Assembly: GCF_017985075.1 (NCBI RefSeq)
Contig: NZ_JAGNYF010000006.1
Span: 6,377 to 61,806 of the forward strand
Source: Flavobacterium sp.
GTDB lineage: Bacteria; Bacteroidota; Bacteroidia; Flavobacteriales; Flavobacteriaceae
DNA: 55,430 bases
Direction of reading: 5' to 3'
The position numbers and the translations under genes were made by a program. Shown one piece after another: positions 27,690-37,501 of this stretch. Position 1 is the stretch's first letter; each line of letters starts with the position of its first letter. The notes under the pieces were generated by a model. It made no database searches, was not told the DNA's origin, and saw only the letters and a list, made by a program, of their open reading frames with translations.

Positions 27690-30308
27690 ATGAAAAAAGT
27701 TGTATTTTTAATTTCTCTTTTTAGTACGATAGTTTCTTTGTCACAAGACAATAATTTTCAATCCGTTGCTTTTCAAAATATTGGACCAACAATAATGAGT
27801 GGAAGAATAGTCGATTTAGCTGTCAATCCTCAAAATCCAACTGAATTTTATGCGGCATATGCTTCTGGAGGTTTGTGGTACACTAACAATAACGGAACCA
27901 GTTTTGAACCTGTAATGGATGCTGCGCCAACTCAGAATATAGGTTGTGTTGCTGTGGATTGGAATTCGGGATTAATTTTGGTAGGAACAGGTGAAGTAAA
28001 TTCTTCTCGTTCTTCTTATGCAGGAATTGGAGTTTTGAAATCTACAGATAAAGGTAAAACATGGTCAAATATTGGTTTGCCAGATAGTCATCATATATCT
28101 AAAATTTGGATCAATCCGAAAGATAGCAACGAAATTGTAGTAGGAGTCTTAGGACATTTATATTCAAAAAATGAAGAACGAGGCGTTTTTAAAACCATAA
28201 ATGGAGGAAAAAATTGGACTAAAACATTATATATTAACGATGAAACAGGAATTGTAGATGTTAGTTTTGCACCAAACAATCCAAAAATTATGTTTGCTTC
28301 GGCTTGGGAACGCGAACGTAAAGCAAATAATTTTAAAGGAAATGGAATTCATTCTGGTATTTATAAAAGTGAAGATGCCGGAACTACTTGGGCAAAAATT
28401 AATGCCAATTCTGGTTTTCCATCAAACAATGGTGTTGGTAGAATTGGGTTAACTTCATATAACGAGAATATTGCTTATGCGATTGTAGACAATCAGAATT
28501 TACGACCAAATGCTTCTAACGAAAAGCCGAAAGATGCCAATGCCGCTTTGTTTGAAGTGGAAGTAATTGGTGCAGAAATTTATAAAACCACCGATTCTGG
28601 AAAAACGTGGACTAAGACAAATGACAAATTTATTGATGATGCCTTTTATTCTTACGGATATTATTTTGCAGATATTACTGTTGATGAATCTAATGAAAAT
28701 CGTCTATTTATTTCTGCGGTTCCTTTATTATTCTCTAATGATGGAGGAAAATCTTTCGAATCAATCAGTAAAGATAATGTTCATGCTGATCATCACGTTT
28801 GTTGGGTGAATCCAAAAAATTCAAATCACTTAATAAACGGAAACGATGGCGGTGTAAATATTACATTTGATAACGGAAAACATTGGATAAAATGCAACAA
28901 CCAAGCTGTTGGACAATTTTATTCTGTAAACGTAGATGAAAAAGAAAATTACGAAGTATATGGAGGCCTGCAAGATAACGGTGTTTGGGCGGGTCCAAAT
29001 AATTATGAGCACAATGTAGAATGGTTGCAAGACGGAAAATATCCGTACGAATTTTTAAGCGGTGGAGACGGAATGCAAGTTCAAATTGATACGAGAACTA
29101 ATAATTTAGTTTACACGGGTTATCAATTTGGAAATTATACTAAAATAGATAGAATTTCAGGAGAAAGAAAATACATTACTCCACAAGCGGATAAAAAAGA
29201 AGAACCTTACAGGTTTAACTGGCAAGCACCTATTTTGCTGTCTTCTCATAATCAAGATGTTGTTTATTTTGGCGGACAATATGTGTTTCGTTCGATGAAT
29301 CAAGGTAAAAAATGGGAAAAAATTTCTATCGATTTAACCAATGGAAAAGTGGAAGGCAATGTGCCTTTTGGAACCATAACATCTATAGCTGAAAGTAAAT
29401 TTAAATTCGGAAAATTAGTTATTGGAACAGATGATGGAAATGTATATGTAACAAAAGATAGCGGCGAGAATTGGATAAAAATATCAACTAATTTACCACA
29501 AGGATTATGGGTGTCTCGTGTACGATTTTCAACGTTTAAATCCGATAGAATTTATATTACATTAAATGGTTATAGAAATGATAATTTTACTACTTATGCA
29601 TATGTTTCTGAAGATTTAGGCACAACTTGGAAATTATTAACGGAAAATTTTAAGCAAAATGCTGTGAATGTGATTTTAGAAGATTCTGAAAATGAAAACA
29701 TTTTATATTTAGGTACAGATGCTGGTTTATTTATTTCTATTGATAGAGGAATAACTTGGCAAGATTTTTCAACCGATATTCCAAATGTTGCCGTACACGA
29801 TTTGGTTATTCAAAAAAGAGAAAAAGATTTAATTGTGGCTACACACGGGCGTTCTTTGTATAAAGTGAATCTTTCGAACATTCAACAAATTAATGAGAAA
29901 ACACAGTCAAACAGTATAGCGTTATTTCCTGTAAAGAACATTTCTTTTTCTAAAAATTGGGGAAATAAGCGTTCTGCTTGGGGTACCGAAAACACACCAA
30001 ATGTATTAATTTGGTATTATATAAAAGAACTTTCAAATACAATTTTAACCATAAAAAATAAAGATGGAATTGTGGTTTTTAACCGTCAAAATAAAGCAGA
30101 AAAAGGAATGCTTAAAGTAGATTTTGATTTATGTATCGATGAAAAAACAAAAACGGCAATAGAAAAGAAAGATAGTAAAATAAAAATCAATCAATCAGGC
30201 AATAAAAAATATTATTTACCTTCAGGAAAATATACAATTGAATTAGAAAATAACGGAAAGAAGGAAACGCAAACGTTAGAAATTTTAGAAAAAAACCAAA
30301 TGCGATAA
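27690..30308 (+). CDS. Secreted BNR/VPS10 (sortilin-like) beta-propeller protein
   Basis: 872 residues with a signal peptide (MKKVVFLISLFSTIVSLSQ). At least ten Asp-box turns of the S-x-D-x-G-x-x-W type are visible, e.g. STDKGKTW, TINGGKNW, SEDAGTTW, TTDSGKTW, TKDSGENW, SEDLGTTW. They form one or two beta propellers over about 25-740. The start FQNIGPTIMSGRIVDLAVNP matches proteins often named glycosyl hydrolase or VPS10 domain-containing. No catalytic residues support glycosidase activity, so that name should not be trusted. The last 120 residues look like a small beta domain. There is no type IX sorting tail that I can recognise. Function unknown; likely periplasmic or cell-envelope. Confidence 0.8.
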   Translation: MKKVVFLISLFSTIVSLSQDNNFQSVAFQNIGPTIMSGRIVDLAVNPQNPTEFYAAYASGGLWYTNNNGTSFEPVMDAAPTQNIGCVAVDWNSGLILVGTGEVNSSRSSYAGIGVLKSTDKGKTWSNIGLPDSHHISKIWINPKDSNEIVVGVLGHLYSKNEERGVFKTINGGKNWTKTLYINDETGIVDVSFAPNNPKIMFASAWERERKANNFKGNGIHSGIYKSEDAGTTWAKINANSGFPSNNGVGRIGLTSYNENIAYAIVDNQNLRPNASNEKPKDANAALFEVEVIGAEIYKTTDSGKTWTKTNDKFIDDAFYSYGYYFADITVDESNENRLFISAVPLLFSNDGGKSFESISKDNVHADHHVCWVNPKNSNHLINGNDGGVNITFDNGKHWIKCNNQAVGQFYSVNVDEKENYEVYGGLQDNGVWAGPNNYEHNVEWLQDGKYPYEFLSGGDGMQVQIDTRTNNLVYTGYQFGNYTKIDRISGERKYITPQADKKEEPYRFNWQAPILLSSHNQDVVYFGGQYVFRSMNQGKKWEKISIDLTNGKVEGNVPFGTITSIAESKFKFGKLVIGTDDGNVYVTKDSGENWIKISTNLPQGLWVSRVRFSTFKSDRIYITLNGYRNDNFTTYAYVSEDLGTTWKLLTENFKQNAVNVILEDSENENILYLGTDAGLFISIDRGITWQDFSTDIPNVAVHDLVIQKREKDLIVATHGRSLYKVNLSNIQQINEKTQSNSIALFPVKNISFSKNWGNKRSAWGTENTPNVLIWYYIKELSNTILTIKNKDGIVVFNRQNKAEKGMLKVDFDLCIDEKTKTAIEKKDSKIKINQSGNKKYYLPSGKYTIELENNGKKETQTLEILEKNQMR

Positions 30309-30395
30309 GATTTGAATAAAAATTCAAAACGTAATATGTTGATATTCAACAAATGTTAAACTCATTTAAAATGATTATAAATTAACTTTCAAAGG

Positions 30396-30426
30396 TTGTA
30401 AGTCTTACTTATAACCTTTATTTTTG
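30396..30426 (+). promoter_or_regulatory. Promoter TTG-N20-TATTTTTG for sdhCAB
   Basis: TTG (30396-30398) and TATTTTTG (30419-30426) with 20 bases between, giving a leader of roughly 33 bases before the sdhC ATG at 30466. The box overlaps a possible upstream TTG start at 30424, which argues against that start. Confidence 0.65.
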
Positions 30427-30465
30427 CTTACATTAAACATATTCAAATTAACATTAACTATAATT

Positions 30466-31383
30466 ATGGCAAAATCAGCATTTTTAAAGTCATCTATTGC
30501 AAAAAAATATTGGATGGCACTTACGGGATTGTTCTTGTGCTTGTTTTTAGTTGGGCATTTATTAGGGAACTTACAATTGTTAGCTGGCGACACTATTGAA
30601 GCGGCATTACAATTTAATAAGTATGCATTATTTATGACTACTAACCCAGCAGTAAAATTACTTTCTTATTTAACGTACATTTCTATTATTTTCCATGCTA
30701 TCGATGGGATTTATTTAGCAATTCAAAACCAAAAAGCACGTCCAGTGGCTTACGCAATGAGTAATCCTTCAAAAAACAGCAGTTTTTCTTCAAGAAATAT
30801 GGCGGTTTTAGGAACTATTATTTTGGTTTTTATCTCTACACACATGATTAACTTTTGGGCAAAAATGCATTTCGATGCTAACATGCCTTTAGTTACGAAA
30901 ACACAAGGAAATCAAGGGCAATCTCAATCTATGCTTATTGGAACACCAGATTCTAAAATTCAAACGATTCCTTTGCCTCCAGGTGGTTCTTTAAAAACAT
31001 TGGTAGAACAAAACAACAATCAACCTGGAAATACAACAAAATTAGTTTTAGAAGGTTCAAATATTGTTAAAGATGCCAAAACAGGTGAAGTTTTATTTGT
31101 TGGTTTCAAAGATTTACATAAATTGACCTATGCCTTCTTTAAAAGTAAAGGAAAATTATTCAATATAATTCCAAACGAAGGGTTGTTTTTCGTTATATTT
31201 TATGTGTTATCAATGATGGCATTAGGTTTCCATTTATGGCATGGCTTTCAAAGTGCTTTCCAATCTTTAGGAGCAAATGGTAAATTTACACCAGCTATTA
31301 AATCATTTGGAAAAGCATTTTCAGTTGTAGTTGCGTTTTTATTTGCAATTATTCCAATTTACATTCACTTTTTTACAAAATAA
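30466..31383 (+). CDS. sdhC: Succinate dehydrogenase/fumarate reductase cytochrome b subunit
   Basis: 305 residues from the ATG at 30466. The membrane anchor of the three-subunit (type B) enzyme, which has five TM helices, two b hemes and the quinone site. Helices are near 18-38, 62-85, 112-132, 238-258 and 284-302. Candidate heme histidines are H31 (FLVGHLLGN), H78 (IIFHAID), H126 (STHMINF) and H256/H259 (GFHLWHG). Between helices III and IV there is a hydrophilic periplasm-facing insert of about 75 residues (137-213), which makes the protein longer than the roughly 220 residues of classic type B SdhC. The gene order sdhC-sdhA-sdhB with 6-base gaps fits. Confidence 0.92.
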   Translation: MAKSAFLKSSIAKKYWMALTGLFLCLFLVGHLLGNLQLLAGDTIEAALQFNKYALFMTTNPAVKLLSYLTYISIIFHAIDGIYLAIQNQKARPVAYAMSNPSKNSSFSSRNMAVLGTIILVFISTHMINFWAKMHFDANMPLVTKTQGNQGQSQSMLIGTPDSKIQTIPLPPGGSLKTLVEQNNNQPGNTTKLVLEGSNIVKDAKTGEVLFVGFKDLHKLTYAFFKSKGKLFNIIPNEGLFFVIFYVLSMMALGFHLWHGFQSAFQSLGANGKFTPAIKSFGKAFSVVVAFLFAIIPIYIHFFTK

Positions 31384-31389
31384 AAACAT

Positions 31390-33399
31390 ATGGCATTAGA
31401 TTCTAAAATTCCTCAAGGTCATATTTCAGAAAAATGGACCAACCATAAGAATAATCTTAAATTGGTGGCTCCAAACAATAGACCAAAAATTGACATTATT
31501 GTTGTTGGAACTGGTTTAGCAGGTGCTTCGGCTGCTGCTTCATTTGGAGAAATGGGTTACAACGTAAAAGCATTTTGCTTTCAAGATTCACCTCGTAGAG
31601 CACACTCAATTGCTGCTCAAGGAGGAATAAACGCTGCGAAAAACTATCAGAATGATGGAGACAGTACCTATAGATTATTTTATGACACTATAAAAGGTGG
31701 TGACTACCGTGCGCGTGAAGCAAACGTACACCGTTTAGCAGAAGTATCTTCAAATATTATCGACCAATGTGTGGCTCAAGGTGTTCCTTTTGCTAGAGAT
31801 TATGGTGGATTATTAGATAACCGTTCGTTTGGTGGAACACAAGTACAACGTACTTTTTATGCCGCTGGACAAACAGGTCAACAATTATTATTAGGAGCAT
31901 ATTCTGCTTTGTCTAGACAAATTGGTTTAGGGAATGTAAAAATGTATAACCGTCACGAAATGCTTGACATTGTAAAAGTTGATGGCAAAGCTCGTGGAAT
32001 TATTGCTCGTAATTTAATTACTGGTGAGTTAGAACGTCATTCAGCTCATGCTGTTATTATTGCATCTGGTGGTTATGGAAATGTATATTTCTTATCTACA
32101 AATGCAATGGGAAGTAACGTTACAGCTTCTTGGAAAGTACACAAAAAAGGAGCACATTTTGCGAATCCATGTTTTGTACAAATTCACCCAACATGTATTC
32201 CAGTTCATGGAACCAATCAAGCCAAATTAACGTTAATGTCAGAATCGTTACGTAACTCTGGTCGTATTTGGGTTCCTGCTAAAAAAGAGGACGCTGAAGC
32301 AATTAGAGCGGGTAAATTAAAACCAACTCAAATTGCGGAATCAGATAGAGATTATTTCTTAGAAAGAAGATATCCTGCTTTTGGTAACTTAGTACCTCGT
32401 GATGTAGCTTCTCGTGCTGCAAAAGAACGTTGTGATGAAGGTCATGGTATTGAATCAAACGACACTAACGAAGGTGTTTATTTAGATTTCGCTTCAGAGA
32501 TTATCACAAAAGGAAAACAAGCCGCTTACACTCAAGGGGATCATAACCCTTCTGATGATAAAATTCAAGAATTAGGGAAAAAATGGGTAGAATCGAAATA
32601 TGGTAACCTTTTCACGATGTATGAAAAAATTACAGATGAAAATCCATATGAAACTCCAATGAAAATTTACCCAGCCGTGCATTACACAATGGGTGGTGTT
32701 TGGGTTGATTATAATTTAATGTCATCTATACCAGGATGTTTCGTAGCTGGTGAAGCCAATTTCTCAGATCACGGAGCAAACAGATTAGGAGCTTCTGCAT
32801 TAATGCAAGGTTTAGCAGATGGCTATTTCGTATTACCATACACGGTTTCTAACTATTTAGCAGACGAAATTAGAACAGGTAAAATTGCTACAGACACACC
32901 AGAATTTATGGAAGCTGAAAATGCAGTTCGTCAGTCTATTGAGCAATTAATTAATAATAACGGTACAAAATCTGTTGACTATTTCCACAAAAAATTAGGA
33001 TTAATTATGTGGAATAAAGTTGGAATGGCTAGAAATGAAAAAGGATTAACAGAAGCAATTGAAGAAATCGGACAATTAAGAGAAGATTTCTATGCAGATG
33101 TTAGAGTTCCAGGTGCAGCAAACGAATTGAACCAAGAATTAGAAAAAGCACTTCGTGTAGCTGATTTTATTGAATTGGGACAATTAATGGCAAAAGATGC
33201 TTTATTACGTAAAGAATCTTGTGGTGGACATTTCCGTGAAGAATATCAAGATGCTGAAGGAGAAACACTTCGTGACGATGAAAATTTCGCTTATGTTGCA
33301 GCTTGGGAATATAATGGAAGCGATGCAAGTAAATCAGTACTTCATAAAGAAGAATTGAAATATGAGTTTATCAAAATTGCAGCTAGAAACTATAAATAA
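31390..33399 (+). CDS. sdhA: Succinate dehydrogenase/fumarate reductase flavoprotein subunit
   Basis: 669 residues, typical of the type B enzyme. Oxidises succinate to fumarate in the TCA cycle and hands electrons to SdhB. The Rossmann start is [20 protein letters not shown] (about 38-57). The covalent FAD histidine block is [14 protein letters not shown] (about 72-85). The substrate-binding block is [11 protein letters not shown] (about 258-268), and [12 protein letters not shown] and [14 protein letters not shown] bind FAD further on. Middle gene of the operon. Whether the enzyme runs mainly as dehydrogenase or fumarate reductase cannot be told from sequence. Confidence 0.97.
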   Translation: MALDSKIPQGHISEKWTNHKNNLKLVAPNNRPKIDIIVVGTGLAGASAAASFGEMGYNVKAFCFQDSPRRAHSIAAQGGINAAKNYQNDGDSTYRLFYDTIKGGDYRAREANVHRLAEVSSNIIDQCVAQGVPFARDYGGLLDNRSFGGTQVQRTFYAAGQTGQQLLLGAYSALSRQIGLGNVKMYNRHEMLDIVKVDGKARGIIARNLITGELERHSAHAVIIASGGYGNVYFLSTNAMGSNVTASWKVHKKGAHFANPCFVQIHPTCIPVHGTNQAKLTLMSESLRNSGRIWVPAKKEDAEAIRAGKLKPTQIAESDRDYFLERRYPAFGNLVPRDVASRAAKERCDEGHGIESNDTNEGVYLDFASEIITKGKQAAYTQGDHNPSDDKIQELGKKWVESKYGNLFTMYEKITDENPYETPMKIYPAVHYTMGGVWVDYNLMSSIPGCFVAGEANFSDHGANRLGASALMQGLADGYFVLPYTVSNYLADEIRTGKIATDTPEFMEAENAVRQSIEQLINNNGTKSVDYFHKKLGLIMWNKVGMARNEKGLTEAIEEIGQLREDFYADVRVPGAANELNQELEKALRVADFIELGQLMAKDALLRKESCGGHFREEYQDAEGETLRDDENFAYVAAWEYNGSDASKSVLHKEELKYEFIKIAARNYK

Positions 33400-33405
33400 G
33401 ATATT

Positions 33406-34167
33406 ATGAGTGCTAAAAAAAATATAAATATCAACCTTAAAATTTGGCGTCAAAAAAACGCTGGAACTAAAGGTAAAATGGAAACATATAAATTAGATAA
33501 TGTTTCTACTGACAGTTCTTTCTTAGAAATGTTAGACCAATTAAATGAGCAATTAATCAATAACCAACAAGAGCCAGTAGCTTTTGACCACGATTGTCGT
33601 GAAGGAATTTGCGGAATGTGTTCGTTGTATATTAATGGTCGTGCACACGGTCCAGATACAGGAACAACTACGTGTCAGTTACACATGCGTAAATTTAAAG
33701 ATGGCGAAACTATTTTTATTGAACCATGGAGAAGTAAAGCGTTCCCAGTTGTAAAAGACTTAATGGTAGATAGAAGTGCTTTTGATAGAATTCAACAAGC
33801 GGGTGGATTCGTATCAGTAAATACTTCTGGTAGAACAATCGATGCTAATGCAACTCCAATTAACAAACAAGATGCAGACAAAGCTTTTGAAGCAGCAGCG
33901 TGTATTGGATGTGGAGCTTGTGTGGCGACTTGTAAAAACGGTTCTGCCATGTTATTTGTTGGAGCAAAAGTTTCTCAATACGCATTATTACCACAAGGAA
34001 AAGTAGAAGCTACAGAAAGAGTATTAAATATGGTACGACAAATGGATGAAGAAGGTTTCGGAAATTGTACCAATACAGGAGCATGTGAAGTAGAATGTCC
34101 GAAAGGAATTTCTTTAGAAAACATTGCTCGTATGAATAGAGAATATTTAAAAGCAAGTGTACTTTAA
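33406..34167 (+). CDS. sdhB: Succinate dehydrogenase/fumarate reductase iron-sulfur subunit
   Basis: 253 residues. Carries electrons from the flavin to the membrane heme and quinone. Three cluster motifs are visible in order: [2Fe-2S] CREGICGMC plus a downstream Cys in TTTC, [4Fe-4S] [11 protein letters not shown] (about 166-176), and [3Fe-4S] [14 protein letters not shown] (about 220-233), each with the expected cysteines of the family. It ends the sdh operon and is followed by a strong bidirectional terminator. Confidence 0.97.
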   Translation: MSAKKNININLKIWRQKNAGTKGKMETYKLDNVSTDSSFLEMLDQLNEQLINNQQEPVAFDHDCREGICGMCSLYINGRAHGPDTGTTTCQLHMRKFKDGETIFIEPWRSKAFPVVKDLMVDRSAFDRIQQAGGFVSVNTSGRTIDANATPINKQDADKAFEAAACIGCGACVATCKNGSAMLFVGAKVSQYALLPQGKVEATERVLNMVRQMDEEGFGNCTNTGACEVECPKGISLENIARMNREYLKASVL

Positions 34168-34190
34168 TTAGAACACAACTTTTTTAAAAT

Positions 34191-34223
34191 AAAAAACGCA
34201 TTCAGTTATTGAATGCGTTTTTT
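34191..34223. terminator. Bidirectional terminator between sdhB and the Ig-like lipoprotein gene
   Basis: A perfect 14-bp stem, AAAAAACGCATTCA with TGAATGCGTTTTTT, and a 5-base loop (GTTAT). Runs of A and T on the two sides suit both convergent genes. Confidence 0.92.
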
Positions 34224-34227
34224 TATA

Positions 34228-35826
34228 TTATTTTAACTCCAATTCCTGATCCACATCCCAATTGGCTCTTACGTCAATTAAACCGGGAAAATAAATCATT
34301 TCTTCGGGTTGAAGTTTTATTTTAAAGTTTCCTGAATCCCAAATTCTATTTTTATTATCGTCATAAAACAAACGTACTTGGTAGTTGCTTGGCTGAATGG
34401 CTTCAAAATATAATTCAGTTTCTTTAGTACAGTATTTTTCGCTAATGATATCTCCTGAAGTATTTAAAATTTGTACCACATACGGAAATCTATTGATGTT
34501 TTTCAATCGCAATTTTAAATTTCCAAAATCGCTTATCGCACCTTTGTCAAAGGTAAATTTTAAACTATCAGATTGAGTTTCGTATTCATCTTCTATGGCA
34601 CCAGGCAGTAACTCGAGTTCGTATTTTTCGTTTTCTTCTTGTTTAAAATCAAAAGAAATCAATTGTTCAAAATCGTTAATTTCTGTTGTGAAGGAGACTG
34701 AAGTACTATCTTTTTTTCTCAGAAATATTTTCTCAGCATTTATTTTATTAATTGGCGTAGTGGTTTCTAAACTAAGTTTTTCGTTAAATTGGAATTTTTT
34801 ATTAGCAAAAAGCGTCACTTTTAGTGAATCTGCTTCTTTTAGTTTTTTTAATTTCACTACATAATTTTTCAAATAGTTATCGGATTTCACAAGTACTTGT
34901 ATAGAATCTTTAGCTTCTTTAGGCATAAAAACTTGTAAAGTATCCGATTTTTTATTCGCAGATTTTGCAAATCGTAAAGGTGTTTCAATGTTATTCTTTT
35001 TATAAAATAGTTTCACATTATTTGGATTACCTTCGTAGCCCAAAAACAATTTGTTGTTGCTTTCAACTGTTGGCGAATAGGTTTTGATTTCGTTTTTCTC
35101 TGCAAATAATTTTATAGTATAACTACTATCTGAAGGAATCTTTATTTTTTCCTTTTTAAAAGCAATTTTTTCCGTTTTAGCCTGATAATTGTAATTGTTG
35201 TTTTTGTCTTTTAAAGCCACTAAATAATAGTTACCTTCTTTTATGTTTTCAATAGTAAACTTTGTGTTTTTTTCTAAAGTATTGGTGATATAAACGGGTT
35301 TGTTTTTGTAGACCAATGAATCATTATACGTTTCAGCGTCATATAACATCACGGTTACAAATTCATCTGTTTCTTTTTCAAATGCATCTACAATTTCACC
35401 AGAAACCTTTAAAGAATCAACAAATGCTCCTGTTGAAAACACATATTTAAATTGCGAATACGGGATGCCTTCGTTATAATCTGTAATACTTTGGCCAAAA
35501 TTAAAACTGTAGGTCGTATTCGGTTTTAAATCTTCATTTAAAGTAATTGAAATGAATTTACTTGCACTTCCTTGTGGCACAATTGTTGGATTTTTTGCCA
35601 TAGGTGGCGACACAATCAATTGTTTGTTGATGTCTTTTACTTTTATGTATTCGTTAAAATCAATTTTAATAGTTTTTCCAGAAAAATTGGTTTCATAATT
35701 TTTCGGTGTACTTTTTACAATAACGGGTGCTAAACTATCTTTTGGGCCACCAGAAACCATACCTCTTTTGGCACAACTGATAAATACAAGAGAAATTATA
35801 GTAAGAAGTAATATGATTTTTTTCAT
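34228..35826 (-). CDS. Ig-like (SbsA/Big_5-type) domain lipoprotein
   Basis: 532 residues with a lipoprotein signal (MKKIILLLTIISLVFISC, Cys18). Residues about 30-135 form an Ig-like domain of the SbsA type: PVIVKSTPKNYETNFSGKTIKIDFNEYIKV, then LNEDLKPNTTYSFNFGQSITD. The rest is beta-rich, with a possible carboxypeptidase-regulatory-like segment (IKEGNYYLVALKDKNNN) and a similar C-terminal block (QPSNYQVRLFYDDNKNRIWD). It is conserved in this family by general knowledge, with no known function. Probably anchored in a membrane of the envelope. It is monocistronic, in front of comF but with 70 bases between. Confidence 0.75.
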   Translation of the reverse strand: MKKIILLLTIISLVFISCAKRGMVSGGPKDSLAPVIVKSTPKNYETNFSGKTIKIDFNEYIKVKDINKQLIVSPPMAKNPTIVPQGSASKFISITLNEDLKPNTTYSFNFGQSITDYNEGIPYSQFKYVFSTGAFVDSLKVSGEIVDAFEKETDEFVTVMLYDAETYNDSLVYKNKPVYITNTLEKNTKFTIENIKEGNYYLVALKDKNNNYNYQAKTEKIAFKKEKIKIPSDSSYTIKLFAEKNEIKTYSPTVESNNKLFLGYEGNPNNVKLFYKKNNIETPLRFAKSANKKSDTLQVFMPKEAKDSIQVLVKSDNYLKNYVVKLKKLKEADSLKVTLFANKKFQFNEKLSLETTTPINKINAEKIFLRKKDSTSVSFTTEINDFEQLISFDFKQEENEKYELELLPGAIEDEYETQSDSLKFTFDKGAISDFGNLKLRLKNINRFPYVVQILNTSGDIISEKYCTKETELYFEAIQPSNYQVRLFYDDNKNRIWDSGNFKIKLQPEEMIYFPGLIDVRANWDVDQELELK

Positions 35827-35896
35827 GAATTATGTCGCTATTTAATCTTGCAAAGTAACAATTATATTCATTCGCATCATAATATTTAAATAAATT

Positions 35897-36601
35897 TTAT
35901 GATTGTGTATACGCCATTGTTACGATGCTAATTCTGGTGTTTTTAATTTTTAATATTTCTTTAGCACACGCTTCAATAGTGGCGCCAGTAGTAAAAATAT
36001 CATCTACAAGCAACACGTGTTTTCCTTCAATTTTATGAGCGTTTTCAATTGAAAATACATTTTTATTGGTTTCTAAGCGATTTTCTTTTGACTTTTGAAT
36101 TTGTGATTTTAAGTTAATTGATTTTAATAAAACATCATCAATTATAGGAATAGCTAAGTTTTTCTCTAATGCTTCACAAAAAGTTGTAACTTGATTGTAT
36201 CCTCTTTCGTGAAGACGTTTTTTATGTAAGGGCACAGGAATTATTACATCAATATCATTAAAAACAGGTAAATCGAATACGTTTTTTGAAAAAATATCTC
36301 CTAAAAAAGTGCCGATTTCTTGTTGGTTTTTATATTTTAAATTGTGCATTAATTGTTGTGCAATCCCTTTTTTTCTAAAATATAATAACGAAGCACCAAA
36401 TTCAAAAGGCACTATGCCATAAAAAGCCCTATGCATTTCATGTTCCTTTAAATTATGATGATGAGTAAGTGGCAAATGATGCATGCAAGTGGTGCAAATA
36501 ATTTTTTCATTTTTCAAAAGTAATTTCGAACAGCCATTACAAAACGCAGGAAATACCACGTTTAACAGATTTTTATGTATTTGGTCGAAAAATTTTATCA
36601 T
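35897..36601 (-). CDS. ComF family phosphoribosyltransferase-like protein
   Basis: 234 residues. An N-terminal zinc ribbon with four cysteines (C21, C24, C36, C39) is followed by a type I phosphoribosyltransferase fold with the PRPP loop VLLVDDIFTTGAT (about 196-208) and PVPLHKKRLHERGYNQ, the ComF signature. In other bacteria ComF is needed for DNA uptake, moving single strands into the cytoplasm; a separate role in purine-salvage-like chemistry has not been excluded. It is divergent from the coiled-coil protein gene at 36640 with only 38 bases between, which contain a palindrome. Confidence 0.88.
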   Translation of the reverse strand: MIKFFDQIHKNLLNVVFPAFCNGCSKLLLKNEKIICTTCMHHLPLTHHHNLKEHEMHRAFYGIVPFEFGASLLYFRKKGIAQQLMHNLKYKNQQEIGTFLGDIFSKNVFDLPVFNDIDVIIPVPLHKKRLHERGYNQVTTFCEALEKNLAIPIIDDVLLKSINLKSQIQKSKENRLETNKNVFSIENAHKIEGKHVLLVDDIFTTGATIEACAKEILKIKNTRISIVTMAYTQS

Positions 36602-36614
36602 ATTAAAACATTAG

Positions 36615-36630
36615 TTTTACTTTAGTAAAA
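36615..36630. promoter_or_regulatory. Palindrome TTTTACT-TT-AGTAAAA in the comF divergent gap
   Basis: A perfect 7-base inverted repeat with a 2-base centre, in the 38-base gap shared by the divergent genes comF and 36640. The position fits an operator acting on both, but it is short and AT-only apart from one C/G pair. Confidence 0.35.
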
Positions 36631-36639
36631 ATATTTAGA

Positions 36640-37458
36640 ATGTCTTCAAAAAGAAACAACAACACCTATAAGGTCGCTATACTTTTATTGTCCATTTTTT
36701 TACTACTTGTGTTATTTAAAAGTTATAAAGATAACAAATCTGCTAAAGAACTACAAGACACATTAAAACAAGAAACATTAATAACGCAAAGTCAATTATC
36801 AGAAATACTTACGAAGTACGATTCTGTTTCGAGTTTATATAATAATTTTGATGAAAGTTTTCAAGATTTGTCTATAAAAGTGTCTGATTTAAAAGATTCT
36901 AAAAAGAATATTAAATTTAAGAATTTATCGGAATTAAATAAGGAAATTGATCAAATAAAGGATTCAATTAAAATACTGAAAGAAAAATTAAAGCAAATAG
37001 AAAAACTTAGAACGTTAATTAAACCAGAAGTAAAAACTCCAAAAATTACAGAAAATACGGCTTTAAAAGATGCTAAGTTTGAAGTAACTAATTTGCAAGT
37101 AAAAGGGGTTAAGTTTCTTACAGATAATAAAACACCAAATAAAGTAAAGCCAATTGAACAAATTAGAGTTTGCTTTACAGTTGACAGAAATAAATTAATT
37201 TCTTCTGGCGAAAAAGAATTTTTTGTACAAGTCGTAAATCCTAAAAATGATATCGTTTCTGTGGAAGAATTGACCTTTGAAAATAATAATATTACTTTAA
37301 AATATAGTAAATTAGTAAAGTTTGAATACCAGCAACAAATAACAGATGTTTGCAGTTATGTTGATTTAGAAAAGAACAAAACGGTAAAAGGAAGATATAT
37401 TGTAAACTTATATTCAGGAACTACTAAAATTAGTTCAACCATTTTCAATTATAATTAA
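36640..37458 (+). CDS. Hypothetical protein with one TM helix and a coiled coil
   Basis: 272 residues; family not recognised. A TM helix near 11-25 (YKVAILLLSIFLLLVLF) with a basic start is followed by a long charged helical region (about 28-130, e.g. LNKEIDQIKDSIKILKEKLKQIEKL) predicted as coiled coil. The C-terminal domain (about 140-272) is beta-rich with two cysteines (IRVCFTVDR and ITDVCSYVD). Probably an inner-membrane protein with a periplasmic part. It reads as a real gene: codon use matches its neighbours and the frame is intact. It lies between comF and glyS, but glyS has its own -7 box. Confidence 0.7.
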   Translation: MSSKRNNNTYKVAILLLSIFLLLVLFKSYKDNKSAKELQDTLKQETLITQSQLSEILTKYDSVSSLYNNFDESFQDLSIKVSDLKDSKKNIKFKNLSELNKEIDQIKDSIKILKEKLKQIEKLRTLIKPEVKTPKITENTALKDAKFEVTNLQVKGVKFLTDNKTPNKVKPIEQIRVCFTVDRNKLISSGEKEFFVQVVNPKNDIVSVEELTFENNNITLKYSKLVKFEYQQQITDVCSYVDLEKNKTVKGRYIVNLYSGTTKISSTIFNYN

Positions 37459-37489
37459 AAAATTACTTTTTTAATTCCATTCCTATTTT

Positions 37490-37497
37490 TACTTTTG
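37490..37497 (+). promoter_or_regulatory. -7 box (TACTTTTG) five bases before the glyS ATG
   Basis: An exact TAnnTTTG match ending at 37497 with ATG at 37502. If transcription starts about six bases after the box, the mRNA would be leaderless or nearly so. Confidence 0.55.
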
Positions 37498-37501
37498 CAA
37501 C

